Shown here: positions 16,375 through 26,147 of the stretch, one piece after another
Layout of the letters: every line of letters begins with the position of its first letter
Numbering within the stretch: the first letter of the stretch is position 1
Position numbers and translations under genes: made by a program
The notes under the pieces: generated by a model
Databases searched by the model: none
What the model was told of the DNA's origin: nothing
The model's input: only the letters and a program-made list of their open reading frames with translations
Assembly: GCA_021773355.1 (NCBI GenBank)
Contig: JAJFKE010000050.1
Location: 124,001 to 188,000 of the forward strand
From: Gammaproteobacteria bacterium
GTDB taxonomy: Bacteria > Pseudomonadota > Gammaproteobacteria > Pseudomonadales > Pseudohongiellaceae
Direction of reading: 5' to 3'
Length of the DNA stretch: 64,000 nt

Positions 16375-18306
16375 TTAAGAGTTCCGCAAACTCTCCAACT
16401 CCTCCCAACGTTGATAGGCCTTATCAAGTTGCGCCTGCAAGTCTGCAACTTGTTTTAAAGTTTCCTGAACAGACATTCCCCCGTCGCCCTTATCTTCATA
16501 AAAATCAGGCTGCGATATTAATTGCTCTATTTCGGACTGACTGGTTTCCAGTTTTTCTATAAGCGCTGGCAGCGACTCTAGTTCACGCTGATCTTTGTAG
16601 GAGAGTTTCTTGGGTTTTTCTACAACGGGAGATGTTGTACTCACTGTCGCTTTATCTGCAGCAGCATCCTGTTTGCTAATTTCTGTAAAAGAGGGATCGT
16701 TTTGATCTTCGAAGCTGACTAGTTTGCCGCCTTTTCTTGACCAGTCGCTGTAGCCACCAACGTATTCGTTTATGATACCGTTTCCTTCAAAGACCATAAG
16801 GCTGGTTACTACGTTATCCATAAACTGCCGATCGTGACTAACCAGAAGTACCGTGCCCTCGAATTTTAGCAGGATATCCTCGAGTAGTTCCAAAGTCTCT
16901 ATATCGAGATCGTTGGTCGGTTCATCCAACACCAGCATATTCGCCGACTTACTGAAGACCTTTGCCAGAATCGCTCTATTCTGTTCGCCGCCGGAGAGTG
17001 CCTTGGCGGGCGTGCGGATTCTGTTAGGCGCAAACAGGAAGTCACCAAGATAGCTAATGACATGTTTGCGCTGACCATTGATCTCGATGTAGTCCTGACC
17101 TTCGCTTACATTCTCGATCAGGTTTTTTTCCAGATCCAGATGTTCCCGTAGCTGATCGAAGTAAGCGACTTCCAGTTTTGAGCCAAGCTTCACCGAGCCC
17201 TGCTCCGCTTCCAGCTTGCCGAGCAAAATTTTCAATAGTGTCGACTTGCCCGCACCATTCGCTCCAACGATGCCGATACGGTCGCCACGCAGAATCGTGG
17301 TGGAGAAATCTCGAATAACTAGCCGATCTTCGAAGCTGTGGCTGATATTGTCCAACTCCGCCACTATCTTTCCAGAGTTTTCTGCGCCGCTTAGTTTAAA
17401 ACTGGCACTACCCGGTTGCTCTCTGCGTTCACTGCGCTGCTGGCGCAATGCTTCTAATGCGCGGACTCGACCTTCATTACGAGTGCGTCTTGCCTTTATT
17501 CCCTGGCGTATCCAAACTTCTTCTTCAGCCAACTTCTTATCGAATAATTTGTTTGCCCGATCTTCGTTGGCAAGCTGCTGTTCACGAAAATCCAGAAATT
17601 TTCTGAAGCTTCCTTCGAATTCGTAGAGATGGCCTCTATCGATCTCTACAATTTTATTTACTACATTCTGTAAGAATGTGCGGTCGTGAGTAACCAGTAG
17701 CACCGCACCATTGTATTCCTGTAGTTGCTTCTCTAACCATTCGATGGCGGGCACGTCCAAATGGTTAGTCGGCTCGTCCAATAATAGAAACTCTGGTTCT
17801 CTAACCAAAGCTCTAGCTAAGGCTACACGCTTACGCCATCCACCGGACAGCTCTGACATCAATTTGTCCGCTGGCAATTGCAGCTGGGTTATTACGGTGT
17901 CCACCTTCTGGCCGAGACTCCAGCCCTGTTTCGCCTCAAGCTGATTCTGCACTCTTTCTAACTTTGTCATGTCAGCGTGTTCGTAGTCGCTAATCAAATG
18001 GTGATATTGTTTGAGCAGCTCACCCACTTCTGCGAGTCCACCTGCAACCATGTCGTAGACAGATTGCTCATCAGCCTCGGGTAAGGACTGTTCGAGCCAG
18101 GCAATTTCAACTCCAGGTCGAAGCCAGCGTTCACCACCATCCGCTTGCATTGAGCCCGCAATAACTTTCATGAAGGTTGTCTTGCCTGCCCCATTGCGGC
18201 CTAACAGACCAATTTTGGTCCCCTTCTTCAAGGTGAAATCAACTTCATCCAAGAGAATATGGGTACCGAAATTGAGGGAAACTTTATCGAGGCGAACTAG
18301 TGGCAT
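16375..18306 (-). CDS. uup: ABC-F family ATPase Uup
   Basis: 643 residues, a soluble protein with two ABC domains and no membrane segment. Domain 1 has Walker A LLGRNGAGKTT and LSGGWRKRVALARAL with LLLDEPTNHLD. Domain 2 has GIVGANGAGKST and LSGGEQNRAILAKVF with LVLDEPTNDLD. A charged linker lies between them, and the C-terminal 80 residues form a coiled coil (EKLETSQSEIEQL..., LQAQLDKAYQRWEEL) typical of Uup. Uup acts in ribosome-associated and DNA-related maintenance and lowers transposon excision in E. coli. The gene is transcribed alone, convergent with the PqqB-like gene. Confidence 0.93.
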   Translation of the reverse strand: MPLVRLDKVSLNFGTHILLDEVDFTLKKGTKIGLLGRNGAGKTTFMKVIAGSMQADGGERWLRPGVEIAWLEQSLPEADEQSVYDMVAGGLAEVGELLKQYHHLISDYEHADMTKLERVQNQLEAKQGWSLGQKVDTVITQLQLPADKLMSELSGGWRKRVALARALVREPEFLLLDEPTNHLDVPAIEWLEKQLQEYNGAVLLVTHDRTFLQNVVNKIVEIDRGHLYEFEGSFRKFLDFREQQLANEDRANKLFDKKLAEEEVWIRQGIKARRTRNEGRVRALEALRQQRSERREQPGSASFKLSGAENSGKIVAELDNISHSFEDRLVIRDFSTTILRGDRIGIVGANGAGKSTLLKILLGKLEAEQGSVKLGSKLEVAYFDQLREHLDLEKNLIENVSEGQDYIEINGQRKHVISYLGDFLFAPNRIRTPAKALSGGEQNRAILAKVFSKSANMLVLDEPTNDLDIETLELLEDILLKFEGTVLLVSHDRQFMDNVVTSLMVFEGNGIINEYVGGYSDWSRKGGKLVSFEDQNDPSFTEISKQDAAADKATVSTTSPVVEKPKKLSYKDQRELESLPALIEKLETSQSEIEQLISQPDFYEDKGDGGMSVQETLKQVADLQAQLDKAYQRWEELESLRNS

Positions 18307-18560
18307 GAAACTTTGTGGATACGGTTAGGGCTTGCTGCGAATTGGGCGGCTATTCTACCTCATCAATTGCGGGAAAAGGCATTGCCTGGTGTTTTTGTTG
18401 AAGTTTGGACATACGCTGATTTATTAGCCATTTTCACCACATAATCGTTGAAAAAATAGGTGTAAGATATTTTTTATCTATTAAATACAAAAGCTTACAG
18501 CATTGGTATGGATACTGCATTAGTTAATCGAGATGAGGAATTTGTCGGGAGGTAGCGGTT

Positions 18561-18914
18561 GTGAACAAACGGAAAACAGAGCGTCAGGCGATGCCATTGG
18601 TGTTCAAGGCATTGGGTCTGTTATTAGCTGGCTTATTTTTGTTGCTTGGATTGCTTGGGCTGGTGTTACCGATAATTCCCGGAATCCTGTTTTTGTTTCT
18701 AGCAGCGATTTTGTTGGCAAAAGTATCCAGCCGCTTCGACTCACTTTTGAATAGCAATAAAGAGATGAGGTATTGGCGGCGGCGTTGGCATACAACGAAC
18801 TCTTTGCCGCTTATGCAAAGAGTGAAATTGTCTTTTTGGGTAGTAGCTAAAGCCGTCGTTAATGGGGTTGAGGCAGCTGTCAATTCGCTAACCGGCAATC
18901 GGAGTAAAAGCTAG
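18561..18914 (+). CDS. DUF454 (YbaN-like) inner membrane protein
   Basis: 117 residues starting with GTG at 18561, which has a strong GGGAGGT site at 18548-18554. The signature GLLGLVLPIIPGILFLFLAA of the DUF454 family lies at about 30-49, preceded by a hydrophobic helix, and a basic RRRWHT segment follows. E. coli YbaN is the best known member; its function is unknown. The gene is isolated between uup (divergent) and a minus-strand sugar operon. Confidence 0.8.
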   Translation: MNKRKTERQAMPLVFKALGLLLAGLFLLLGLLGLVLPIIPGILFLFLAAILLAKVSSRFDSLLNSNKEMRYWRRRWHTTNSLPLMQRVKLSFWVVAKAVVNGVEAAVNSLTGNRSKS

Positions 18915-19032
18915 CCGAAGGCAATTCAATTATCATATTTGAAATCGCTGTTCCTTTGGAGCAATACCTAAGAACCCTCTGATTCCTCTGCCGTAGACGT
19001 TAAAGAGGTCTAGAGCGGAGTAAGGGCAATAA

Positions 19033-20205
19033 CTATTCGTTGTTGAACTTTTGCCATTTATTGCCCAGGGCGTTGGATTGCACGGCCTTATCTATAAACT
19101 CCATGCCACGCAAACCTTGATCGATTCCAGGAACCAGTAATACATCTGAATCTGTGTGCTGATTGTGCCCGTGCGCTACCAGCTGATCGGCCACATCTCG
19201 ATAAATGTTGGCGAAGGCTTCCAGAAACCCTTCCGGATGACCGGCGGGTAGTCGAGCAATGAAACCAGTGCTGCTGCTTATTGAGGCATTGCCTCGTGAG
19301 AGAATCTGCTCACTCTCACCCAATTGAGTGAAGCTCAAATAATTTGGATTTTCCTGCGACCAATCCAGGCCTGCTCTATCGCCATAGATTCGTATGCGCA
19401 ACGTATTCTCGTTTCCTGCTGCTATCTGGCTACACCAGAGACTGCCTTTGGCACCATTGTTGAAGCGCAATAGTATACTGGCGTTATCATCAAGTTTTCG
19501 CTCTCCAACAAATGATGTAAGGTCGGCCAAGAGCTCAGTGGTTTTCAAACCGCTAATAAATTCGGCCAACTGAAAAGCATGGGTACCGATATCGCCGATG
19601 CAGCCGCCAGAGCCAGCCTTAGTTGGATCAGTTCGCCACAAAGCTTGCTTCTGCTCCTGCTCTTCCAAATTTGTTGCCAGCCAATCCTGGGCATATTCAA
19701 CTTGTATGAGGCGAATCTCACCCAGTTCGCCATCGGCTACCATCTGCTTCGCTTGCCTTACCATCGGATAGCCGCTGTAATTATAGGTAACGGCAAAAAC
19801 CAGGCCGCTGCTTTTTACCAAGGCTGCTAACTCCTCGGCTTCTTCTAAACTGCTTGTTAGAGGCTTATCACAGATAACGTGGAAACCAGCGTTCAACATG
19901 GCCACGGCCACAGGAAAATGGAGATGATTTGGCGTAACGATAGCGACTACTTCGATGCCATCGTCTCTAGCTGCCTCGGCAACTGCCATCTGTTCGAAAC
20001 TGTCGTAACTTCGATCAGCGGCAATACCAACATCCGCAGCGGAAGCAGCAGAGCGAGCAGGGTCACTACTCAACGCGCCAGCCACTAGCTGATAGCGATC
20101 ATCCAGGCGTGCGGCGATTCGATGCACGTCACCAATAAAGGCTCCCTGTCCACCACCTACCATTCCCAGTCGAATTCTGGAATTTGATGGCTTATTGTAT
20201 GTCAC
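19033..20205 (-). CDS. Gfo/Idh/MocA family NAD(P)-dependent oxidoreductase
   Basis: 390 residues. The N-terminal Rossmann segment is RLGMVGGGQGAFIGDVHR, followed by IVTPNHLHFPVA and the catalytic CDKPLTSS (E/DKP motif). GGCIGDIGTHAFQLAEF gives the conserved HxxD-like His region of the C-terminal domain. Such enzymes oxidise or reduce sugars, cyclitols or their derivatives. It is the last gene of a minus-strand operon with a sugar isomerase (20226) and a binding protein (21340), so a role in cyclitol or uncommon-sugar catabolism is likely. Substrate unknown. Confidence 0.88.
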   Translation of the reverse strand: MTYNKPSNSRIRLGMVGGGQGAFIGDVHRIAARLDDRYQLVAGALSSDPARSAASAADVGIAADRSYDSFEQMAVAEAARDDGIEVVAIVTPNHLHFPVAVAMLNAGFHVICDKPLTSSLEEAEELAALVKSSGLVFAVTYNYSGYPMVRQAKQMVADGELGEIRLIQVEYAQDWLATNLEEQEQKQALWRTDPTKAGSGGCIGDIGTHAFQLAEFISGLKTTELLADLTSFVGERKLDDNASILLRFNNGAKGSLWCSQIAAGNENTLRIRIYGDRAGLDWSQENPNYLSFTQLGESEQILSRGNASISSSTGFIARLPAGHPEGFLEAFANIYRDVADQLVAHGHNQHTDSDVLLVPGIDQGLRGMEFIDKAVQSNALGNKWQKFNNE

Positions 20206-20225
20206 TAATTAATCCACATTACAGT

Positions 20226-21281
20226 TCAGTTAATTCCCAGAATTCGTTTGTTCGCCTGTTCGTCACTGCCACCATCGGCAAAATCGTCGAAGGCCTTATC
20301 GGTAACATGAATGATATGGTCTTTAATAAATATTGCTCCTTCTCGCGCACCATCATTGGGATGCTTCAGGCAACATTCCCATTCAAGTACAGCCCAACCC
20401 TCAAAATCCATCGCGGCGAGCTTGGAAAATATTCCCTTGAAGTTCACCTGGCCATCACCGAGTGAGCGAAACCTGCCGGCACGGTCTACCCAGCCTTGGT
20501 AACCACCATAGACACCTTGTTTTGCTGTAGCATTGAATTCAGCATCTTTGATATGAACCATCTTAATCCGGTCTTGGTAGACATCCATGAATGCCAGGTA
20601 ATCCAATTGCTGCAACACCATATGGCTGGGGTCAAATAGAATATTACAACGGGAGTGATTTTCTACCCGATCCAGGAACATTTCAAAGGTAATACCGTCG
20701 TGCAAATCTTCGCCAGGATGAATTTCATAACAAACATTCACGCCTGCCTCATCGAAGGCATCCAGAATAGGAAGCCAGCGTTTGCCGAGCTCATGGAACG
20801 CTGCCTCCACTAGCCCCGCTGGACGCTGTGGCCAGGGATAAAAATAGGGCCATGCAAGAGCACCGGGAAAGGTAGCATGGTCCGTTAAGCCTAGATTCTT
20901 TGACGCTTTAGCGGCAAGTAACATCTGTGCTACCGCCCACTGTTGCCTGGCCTTTGGATTTCCCCGAACTACGGGCACAGCAAAGCCATCAAACATTTCG
21001 TCGTAGGCTGGGTGCACCGCTACCAATTGACCCTGCAGATGAGTGGACAGCTCAGTTAATTCGACATTGTGTTTGGCAAGAGTACCCTTTACTTCTTCGC
21101 AGTAGTCCACACTCTCGGCCGCGGTCGCCAGATCAAACAGTCTCTCGTCCCAACTGGGAATCTGAACACCTTTGAATCCGCATTCCGACACCCAGGCGCC
21201 AATGGCATCTAAAGAATTAAACGGAGACTCGTCACCGGCGAATTGCGCCAGAAAAATTGCTGGGCCTTTAATTGTCTTCAT
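20226..21281 (-). CDS. Sugar phosphate isomerase/epimerase (TIM barrel)
   Basis: 351 residues of the AP endonuclease 2/xylose isomerase-like TIM-barrel family. Metal-ligand segments are CYEIHPGEDLHDG (Glu/His), NILFDPSHMVLQQLDY (Asp/His), KMVHIKDAEF (His) and AVLEWECC near the end (Glu). Relatives include IolE and hydroxypyruvate or 3-keto-sugar isomerases. It is encoded 20 bases upstream of the Gfo/Idh/MocA gene, and that pairing is common in cyclitol and 3-keto-glycoside degradation. Start ATG 21281. Confidence 0.85.
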   Translation of the reverse strand: MKTIKGPAIFLAQFAGDESPFNSLDAIGAWVSECGFKGVQIPSWDERLFDLATAAESVDYCEEVKGTLAKHNVELTELSTHLQGQLVAVHPAYDEMFDGFAVPVVRGNPKARQQWAVAQMLLAAKASKNLGLTDHATFPGALAWPYFYPWPQRPAGLVEAAFHELGKRWLPILDAFDEAGVNVCYEIHPGEDLHDGITFEMFLDRVENHSRCNILFDPSHMVLQQLDYLAFMDVYQDRIKMVHIKDAEFNATAKQGVYGGYQGWVDRAGRFRSLGDGQVNFKGIFSKLAAMDFEGWAVLEWECCLKHPNDGAREGAIFIKDHIIHVTDKAFDDFADGGSDEQANKRILGIN

Positions 21282-21339
21282 GATTACTTATCACTTATTT
21301 TGAAAATCAAAAAATGATCCAGGGCTAGCCCCATTATTA

Positions 21340-22293
21340 TTAGAACGGCGACTCGGGAAAATAGTATTCCGCTGCATTCGCTTGATCGATCAATGGGGAG
21401 CCCAGTATATATTCACCACTTACCGGTACCTTCGATGTGAACTTCAACACAGTGAGTTCCATTGCGGTCTCGATCATTGCCGGCGGATAAAGCACGTCCA
21501 CCGGAGTGAGTTTATCGCCATCCATGACTCGACGTATCATGTCTTTCATTCCACCGCCGCCAACGATAAAGAGTTCATCTTGACGCCTTGCTTGGCGAAC
21601 GGCCTGTATAACACCTATGGCGATATCGTCATCCTGCGCCCACACCGCATCTATCTTGGAGAACCTGGCCAGAAAATCTTGCATGACACTAAAGCCATCG
21701 TCGCGATTCCAATTGGCATGCTTGTGGTCCAACACATTTATATTGCTATCTTCAAGCTCAGCCATAAAACCATCGAAACGCTGTGTATCTATTACCGTTG
21801 GGATACCGCGCAGCACTACTATGTCTCCGCCGTTGCTCAGTGCCTGTTTGATGTATTCCGCCGAGACTCTGCCCAACTCGGCATTGTTGCCAGCCACGTA
21901 GACATCGGCAATGCCTTCTTCGCTCAAGCCCCTATCGACAACAGTGACAAAAACTCCGCGTCGTTTCACGTTGCGAACCGGACCGGTAAGGGGCGCCGAT
22001 TCAAAAGGCAGGATCACCAATGCATCTATGTTATGGATTGCCACCAGGTCTTCGAGGTCGTTCGCTTGTTCGGAGGCGCTATTGGCTGTCACCAAGACAA
22101 TTTTCAAGTTTGGATTAGCCGCTTCCAGTCGCGCCTTCGATTGCTCCGCATGGTAATTCAAGCCTCCGGTCCAGCCGTGCGTGGCAGATGGAATCGAAAC
22201 ACCGATGGTCACGGATTGCGCCGCGAGAGTTGTGGTGACGCTTAGTAATAGGGTTACAAGCAGCGTTCCCAGTAGTCGAATTCTTATGCTCAT
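21340..22293 (-). CDS. Sugar ABC-type periplasmic binding protein, without adjacent permease
   Basis: 317 residues: signal peptide (LLSVTTTLAAQS) and then a Peripla_BP_4/LacI-like fold: VTIGVSIPSATHGWTGGLN, IDALVILPFESAPL, VVDRGL, VYVAGNNAELGRVSAEYI and WAQDDDIAIGVIQAV. This pattern is that of ribose/xylose/inositol-type substrate-binding proteins. No permease or ATPase gene lies next to it, so it may serve a transporter encoded elsewhere or be a sensor. It is the first gene of the minus-strand operon. The 501-base region upstream should hold its promoter. Confidence 0.87.
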   Translation of the reverse strand: MSIRIRLLGTLLVTLLLSVTTTLAAQSVTIGVSIPSATHGWTGGLNYHAEQSKARLEAANPNLKIVLVTANSASEQANDLEDLVAIHNIDALVILPFESAPLTGPVRNVKRRGVFVTVVDRGLSEEGIADVYVAGNNAELGRVSAEYIKQALSNGGDIVVLRGIPTVIDTQRFDGFMAELEDSNINVLDHKHANWNRDDGFSVMQDFLARFSKIDAVWAQDDDIAIGVIQAVRQARRQDELFIVGGGGMKDMIRRVMDGDKLTPVDVLYPPAMIETAMELTVLKFTSKVPVSGEYILGSPLIDQANAAEYYFPESPF

Positions 22294-22794
22294 GATTGAT
22301 CCTTAATATTCATTGTGCGTCTGCTTAACCGCATCATCCCAAGGAGAAATGCGTTGCAATCTGTTGCTAGAAAGTTCGAGTAATCTTTTGCAATCTACGC
22401 ATTGCTGTTTCACCTGCAAAGCCAGTATATCTAATCTAGTCGAAGCCGTGCTTCTCTGTCCTCATCCTTGCCCCAGCATGATACTCAAATTTTGCATGGA
22501 ATGCGCTGTACTGCTGATTTCGCCCCTAACCAGATACCAAGATACCCGAATTGGAGCTAAATCTATCTGTACTGAGATGCAAAAATCTGTCAACAAAAAT
22601 ATTCTCGATTTCCAGGTATTATTTTCGGCACTTTTACTCACTTTCTGGCGAATTGGTGATAATCTTAGCGCCGCTTCAGGATTGGCAAAACCCGTAGCCA
22701 GATAGGTGAACCGCCGTGTTCTATGACGGATGCTGTTCTCAGGTTTTTCCACTCCCTTCTCGACATCATCACCAGCTATCAGGATCAGTTTCCG
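22294..22794. other. 501-base intergenic region between divergent operons
   Basis: This lies between the start of the binding-protein operon (minus) and the MATE gene (plus). Short open frames cross it on both strands but show no recognisable motif, no ribosome site and atypical composition, so I do not call a gene. GCAATCT recurs at three places between 22354 and 22404 and may be operator material. No RNA gene was recognised. Confidence 0.4.
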
Positions 22795-24180
22795 ATGAAA
22801 GATCTTACGCAGGGCTCTACCACCAAAATAATCTTAGCCATGGCCGTCCCCGTTGCTGCGGGCATGATTTTCCAGACCCTGTATTTGTTGGTCGATCTGT
22901 ATTTTGTAGCAGCGCTAGGTGATGACTCGGTGGCTGGTGTGGGAACGGCAGGCACTCTTCTATTCATGATCATGGCACTCACCCAGGTATTGGGCGTTAG
23001 TGCTGTTGCCCTTATCTCTCAGGCGGTGGGGCGAAAAGATCAAGAGCATGCCAATCTGGTTTTTAACCAGTCGCTGGTGCTGTCGGCACTATGCGCAGCT
23101 ATCACTCTGCTTGCTGGCTATCTCTTCGCCGAAAGCTATTTACGCAGCATAACCGCAGACGAGGCCGCACTCAGAGAAGGCCTAACGTTTTTATACTGGT
23201 TTCTACCGGGTATGGCGCTTCAGTTTGCAATGATGGCGATGGCTTCTTCATTGCGAGCCACCGGCATAGTTAAGCCGGCAATGATGGTTCAAGTTTTAAC
23301 CGTGGTACTTAATACGATCCTGGCACCGATACTAATCGCAGGCTGGGGGCCAGGGCCTGCACTTGGAGTGTTAGGAGCGGGTCTTGCTAGCAGCATATCC
23401 ATAACTGTCGGTGTTGCATTACTCACACTCTATTTTTTCAAACTGGAAAAGTACGTGTCTTTCGATACTACACTATGGCAACCACGATTCGATATCTGGA
23501 AAAAGATGTTGGAGATCGGCCTACCCGCCGGTGGAGAAATGCTACTGTTGTTCGTGTACTTCTCCGTGGTTTACTGGCTGATTGCCGACTTCGGTGCACC
23601 GGCACAGGCTGGCTTCAGTATTGGCGGCCGTATCATGCAATCGATTTTCATGCCCACCATGGCGATTGCTTTCGCCGTTGGCCCGATAATTGGTCAGAAT
23701 TTTGGGGCCGGGAAAAGCACCAGGGTTAGGGAAACGTTCGCCAGTGGAATAATCCTTAGCAGCATTGTCATGTTTATCACCACCGTGATAATGCAGTGGC
23801 GTCCAGAAGTATTGATAATGTTTTTCACCGATGAGGCGGAGGTAATTGAGGTAGGTGCTGTGTTCCTGCAACTCATCTCATTGAACTTCGTCGCCCAGGG
23901 CATTGTATTTACCTGTTCCGGTGTATTTCAGGGACTAGGCAATACTCGCCCGGCATTGGCAAGTTCGGGTATACGCTTGTTAATCTTCGTACCCACGGCG
24001 GTATATCTGAAATACCAGCCAGGCTTTGCTATCAATATGGTGTGGTATGTATCGATCGTTTCAGTAACTGCACAAGCCATCATCAGTTTTGTTCTTGTTC
24101 GCCAGGAGTTCGTCAAGAAACTTGATAAGCCAGTGGCAGAATCCACTGTCGATACTGAGCAATCTGAGACTTCCGCCTGA
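22795..24180 (+). CDS. MATE family multidrug/Na+ antiporter
   Basis: Start taken at ATG 22795 (MKDLTQGSTTKIILAMAVP), with AGGA about 12 bases upstream; an in-frame start at 22723 would add 24 residues without family similarity. The 461-residue protein has about twelve membrane segments in two homologous halves, with DDSVAGVGTAG and VAALG-type MATE helix 1 motifs and GFSIGGRIMQSIFMPTMAIAF in the second half. MATE proteins expel drugs and toxic metabolites in exchange for Na+ or H+. The gene appears monocistronic. Confidence 0.88.
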   Translation: MKDLTQGSTTKIILAMAVPVAAGMIFQTLYLLVDLYFVAALGDDSVAGVGTAGTLLFMIMALTQVLGVSAVALISQAVGRKDQEHANLVFNQSLVLSALCAAITLLAGYLFAESYLRSITADEAALREGLTFLYWFLPGMALQFAMMAMASSLRATGIVKPAMMVQVLTVVLNTILAPILIAGWGPGPALGVLGAGLASSISITVGVALLTLYFFKLEKYVSFDTTLWQPRFDIWKKMLEIGLPAGGEMLLLFVYFSVVYWLIADFGAPAQAGFSIGGRIMQSIFMPTMAIAFAVGPIIGQNFGAGKSTRVRETFASGIILSSIVMFITTVIMQWRPEVLIMFFTDEAEVIEVGAVFLQLISLNFVAQGIVFTCSGVFQGLGNTRPALASSGIRLLIFVPTAVYLKYQPGFAINMVWYVSIVSVTAQAIISFVLVRQEFVKKLDKPVAESTVDTEQSETSA

Positions 24181-24318
24181 CCTGGCAGAATGCGGGGGCA
24201 AGCCACTATGAGGCAGTGTCGAGCCACACTTAGACCGTTCCAGGTTTTCCGCGCCGTTCTCACTTCGAATTAGGTTCCACAACCGGTATTTTTCGAGCCC
24301 ATACGCCCCTATTCAAAG

Positions 24319-24347
24319 TTGACAAGCCCTGGTGCGCAGATTAGTCT
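24319..24347 (+). promoter_or_regulatory. Sigma70-type promoter for the 24384 gene
   Basis: TTGACA at 24319-24324 is a perfect -35 box. A 17-base spacer leads to TAGTCT at 24342-24347 as the -10 box. This sits 36 bases before the ATG of the exported 180-residue protein. Transcription has not been tested. Confidence 0.5.
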
Positions 24348-24383
24348 GGGACAACAATAACTAACAACCACAGGACTGAGTTC

Positions 24384-24926
24384 ATGAAACAATTGAAAAT
24401 TGCCGCACTATCAGCCGCAACGCTTATGCTTAGCACCACTGCCCTTGCCGGAGATGACGGTTTTTCTCCCGATGAAGCGTTTAAGACTATGCTGAAGCTG
24501 GAAGGTACCTGGACTGGCGAAGCTCAAGTGGTTCCTGTGGGTCAGGTTAGAGAAGACGCCGCTATATCTACTACCACTGTTTCTTTTAAGAACATAGGTA
24601 ACTCCTCAGTGATGCAAACCTTCGCTGCCGGAACGCCTGCAGAAATGGTCAGTATGTATCATCAAAATGGCAAAGAAGAGCTTATCCATACTCATTACTG
24701 CGCAATTGGAAATCAGCCCTCAATGACTTTTTCCAGTACCGGAGAGGAAGGTGTAATTGACTTCCAATTCACCAAGGGAACAAATATGGATGTGCATGCG
24801 GACCCTCATGCTCACAACAGCTATATGAAGATTATCGACGAAGACACTTACCAGACTCGAACTGAGAATTGGGGCGGTGGGCAGGTGACGTCATACCGCT
24901 ACACCACTATGAAGCGAGTTAAGTGA
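24384..24926 (+). CDS. Exported protein of unknown function, lipocalin-like/DUF1579-like barrel
   Basis: 180 residues with a clear signal peptide (MKQLKIAALSAATLMLSTTALA). The mature part starts with an acidic segment and continues as a beta-rich sequence: LKLEGTWTGEAQVVPVG, VSFKNIGNSSVMQTF, MVSMYHQNGKEELIHTHYC, ending in RTENWGGGQVTSYRYTTMK. This order (LxGxWxG, then strands, then xHYC) resembles DUF1579 or lipocalin-like ligand binders, but the match is by eye only. It has its own promoter (24319) and terminator (24956), so it is a single-gene unit. Confidence 0.65.
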   Translation: MKQLKIAALSAATLMLSTTALAGDDGFSPDEAFKTMLKLEGTWTGEAQVVPVGQVREDAAISTTTVSFKNIGNSSVMQTFAAGTPAEMVSMYHQNGKEELIHTHYCAIGNQPSMTFSSTGEEGVIDFQFTKGTNMDVHADPHAHNSYMKIIDEDTYQTRTENWGGGQVTSYRYTTMKRVK

Positions 24927-24955
24927 GTTGTACTGAACTTCGACTGATCAGAATC

Positions 24956-24980
24956 AAGGCGCACATGTTGCGCCTTTTTT
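24956..24980 (+). terminator. Rho-independent terminator
   Basis: Perfect 8-base arms AAGGCGCA (24956-24963) and TGCGCCTT (24969-24976) with loop CATGT and a run of six Ts (24975-24980), 30 bases after the preceding stop codon. Confidence 0.85.
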
Positions 24981-25160
24981 GTGGTTCCAATTCAAGCAAA
25001 ACCTAATTAGCCAGAGTGATCAACGTGGATATTCGACCTCTAAACTGGAACGAGTCGTTTAGAAAACGGAATTTATGTAAGACAGACTATTTTTACTCTA
25101 TGCTCAAAAATGAAGTATCCTGGATCAAGTCTAACAAACTCATAGTGTGAAGCCCTCTTC

Positions 25161-26099
25161 ATGAAACTAAAAGACAATTTCAGCCCCGAAGAAATTCAGG
25201 CATTCTGCAAGCGAAGCGATCTTCAGGCCTGGCTGGCTGTGGTTCTGAACTGGGTCATCATAGCGCTTGCATTTGCGCTGGTGGCCGCATGGCCAAATCC
25301 TCTCACGCTACTTATTTCTCTAGTGCTATTAGGTGGCAGGCAGCTTGGTCTGGGCGCGCTTATGCATGAATGTGGTCATGGAACACTGTTTAGATCCAAA
25401 GCGCTAAACCAGTGGATGGGTAAATGGCTATGTGCCGGGCCCATGTTCTATCGCATCGATGACTACATGAGCAATCACCTTAAACATCATGCCAAGGCTG
25501 GCAGTGTGGACGACCCTGATCTATCACGCTACCAACACTATCCGGTTTCCAGCGCCTCCTTAAAACGCAAGATACTGCGAGATATTACTGGCCGAACAAG
25601 CCTGCATTTTCTGCGCACTACCTTTCGTGCTAACCAAATCACTACTATTAATGAACAAGGTAAAATGCGCTTTGATATTGGGCAGTTTTTTATTCGGCTA
25701 CATGCAGGAATTATTTCTAACCTGATTATCCTGATCGCGCTTGCTCTGTTAGGCAGGCCCGAGTTGTACTTGCTCTGGTTAGCCTCCTATTTTAGTTTCT
25801 ATATGGTATTCAGCCGTATTCGCAATCTCGCCGAACACGCTGTAGTGCCAGACCTGTTTGATCCAGACCCTATATTACACACACGTACTGTATTGGCGAG
25901 ATGGTGGGAGCGACTTACCTTTGCCCCCAACCATGTGAACTATCATTTGGAACATCATTTACTACCCTCGGTACCCAAATACCGATTAGCGGCTTTCCAT
26001 GAAGCATTGAAGCAAAAAGGTTTATTAGAGCGAGCTGAAATTCTTCTGGGTTATCCAGAGCTGATTCGCCGCTTAACAACACAAGAAGTCACTGCCTGA
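25161..26099 (+). CDS. Membrane fatty acid desaturase family protein
   Basis: 312 residues with the three histidine boxes of di-iron membrane desaturases: HECGH (in LMHECGHGTLF), HLKHH (in SNHLKHHAKAG) and HLEHH (in NYHLEHHLLPSVP), plus four or so hydrophobic helices. RNLAEHA supplies a further His. These enzymes use O2 and electrons from ferredoxin or cytochrome b5 to desaturate or hydroxylate lipids or carotenoids. The regiospecificity cannot be told. It is followed 48 bases later by a DUF488 gene. Confidence 0.87.
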   Translation: MKLKDNFSPEEIQAFCKRSDLQAWLAVVLNWVIIALAFALVAAWPNPLTLLISLVLLGGRQLGLGALMHECGHGTLFRSKALNQWMGKWLCAGPMFYRIDDYMSNHLKHHAKAGSVDDPDLSRYQHYPVSSASLKRKILRDITGRTSLHFLRTTFRANQITTINEQGKMRFDIGQFFIRLHAGIISNLIILIALALLGRPELYLLWLASYFSFYMVFSRIRNLAEHAVVPDLFDPDPILHTRTVLARWWERLTFAPNHVNYHLEHHLLPSVPKYRLAAFHEALKQKGLLERAEILLGYPELIRRLTTQEVTA

Positions 26100-26147
26100 A
26101 AACAGCTCGATCGATAACTGTCATCTGTCTCTTTTATACGGCGTTTT

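Noticed and set aside
21382..22245. 287-codon plus-strand frame opposite the binding-protein gene
   Set aside because: It mirrors the coding strand of a clear periplasmic binding protein with signal peptide; no motifs of its own.
22313..22705. 130-codon plus-strand frame between the sugar operon and the MATE gene
   Set aside because: No recognisable domain, unusual composition, and another frame on the opposite strand is equally open. The region more likely holds promoters.
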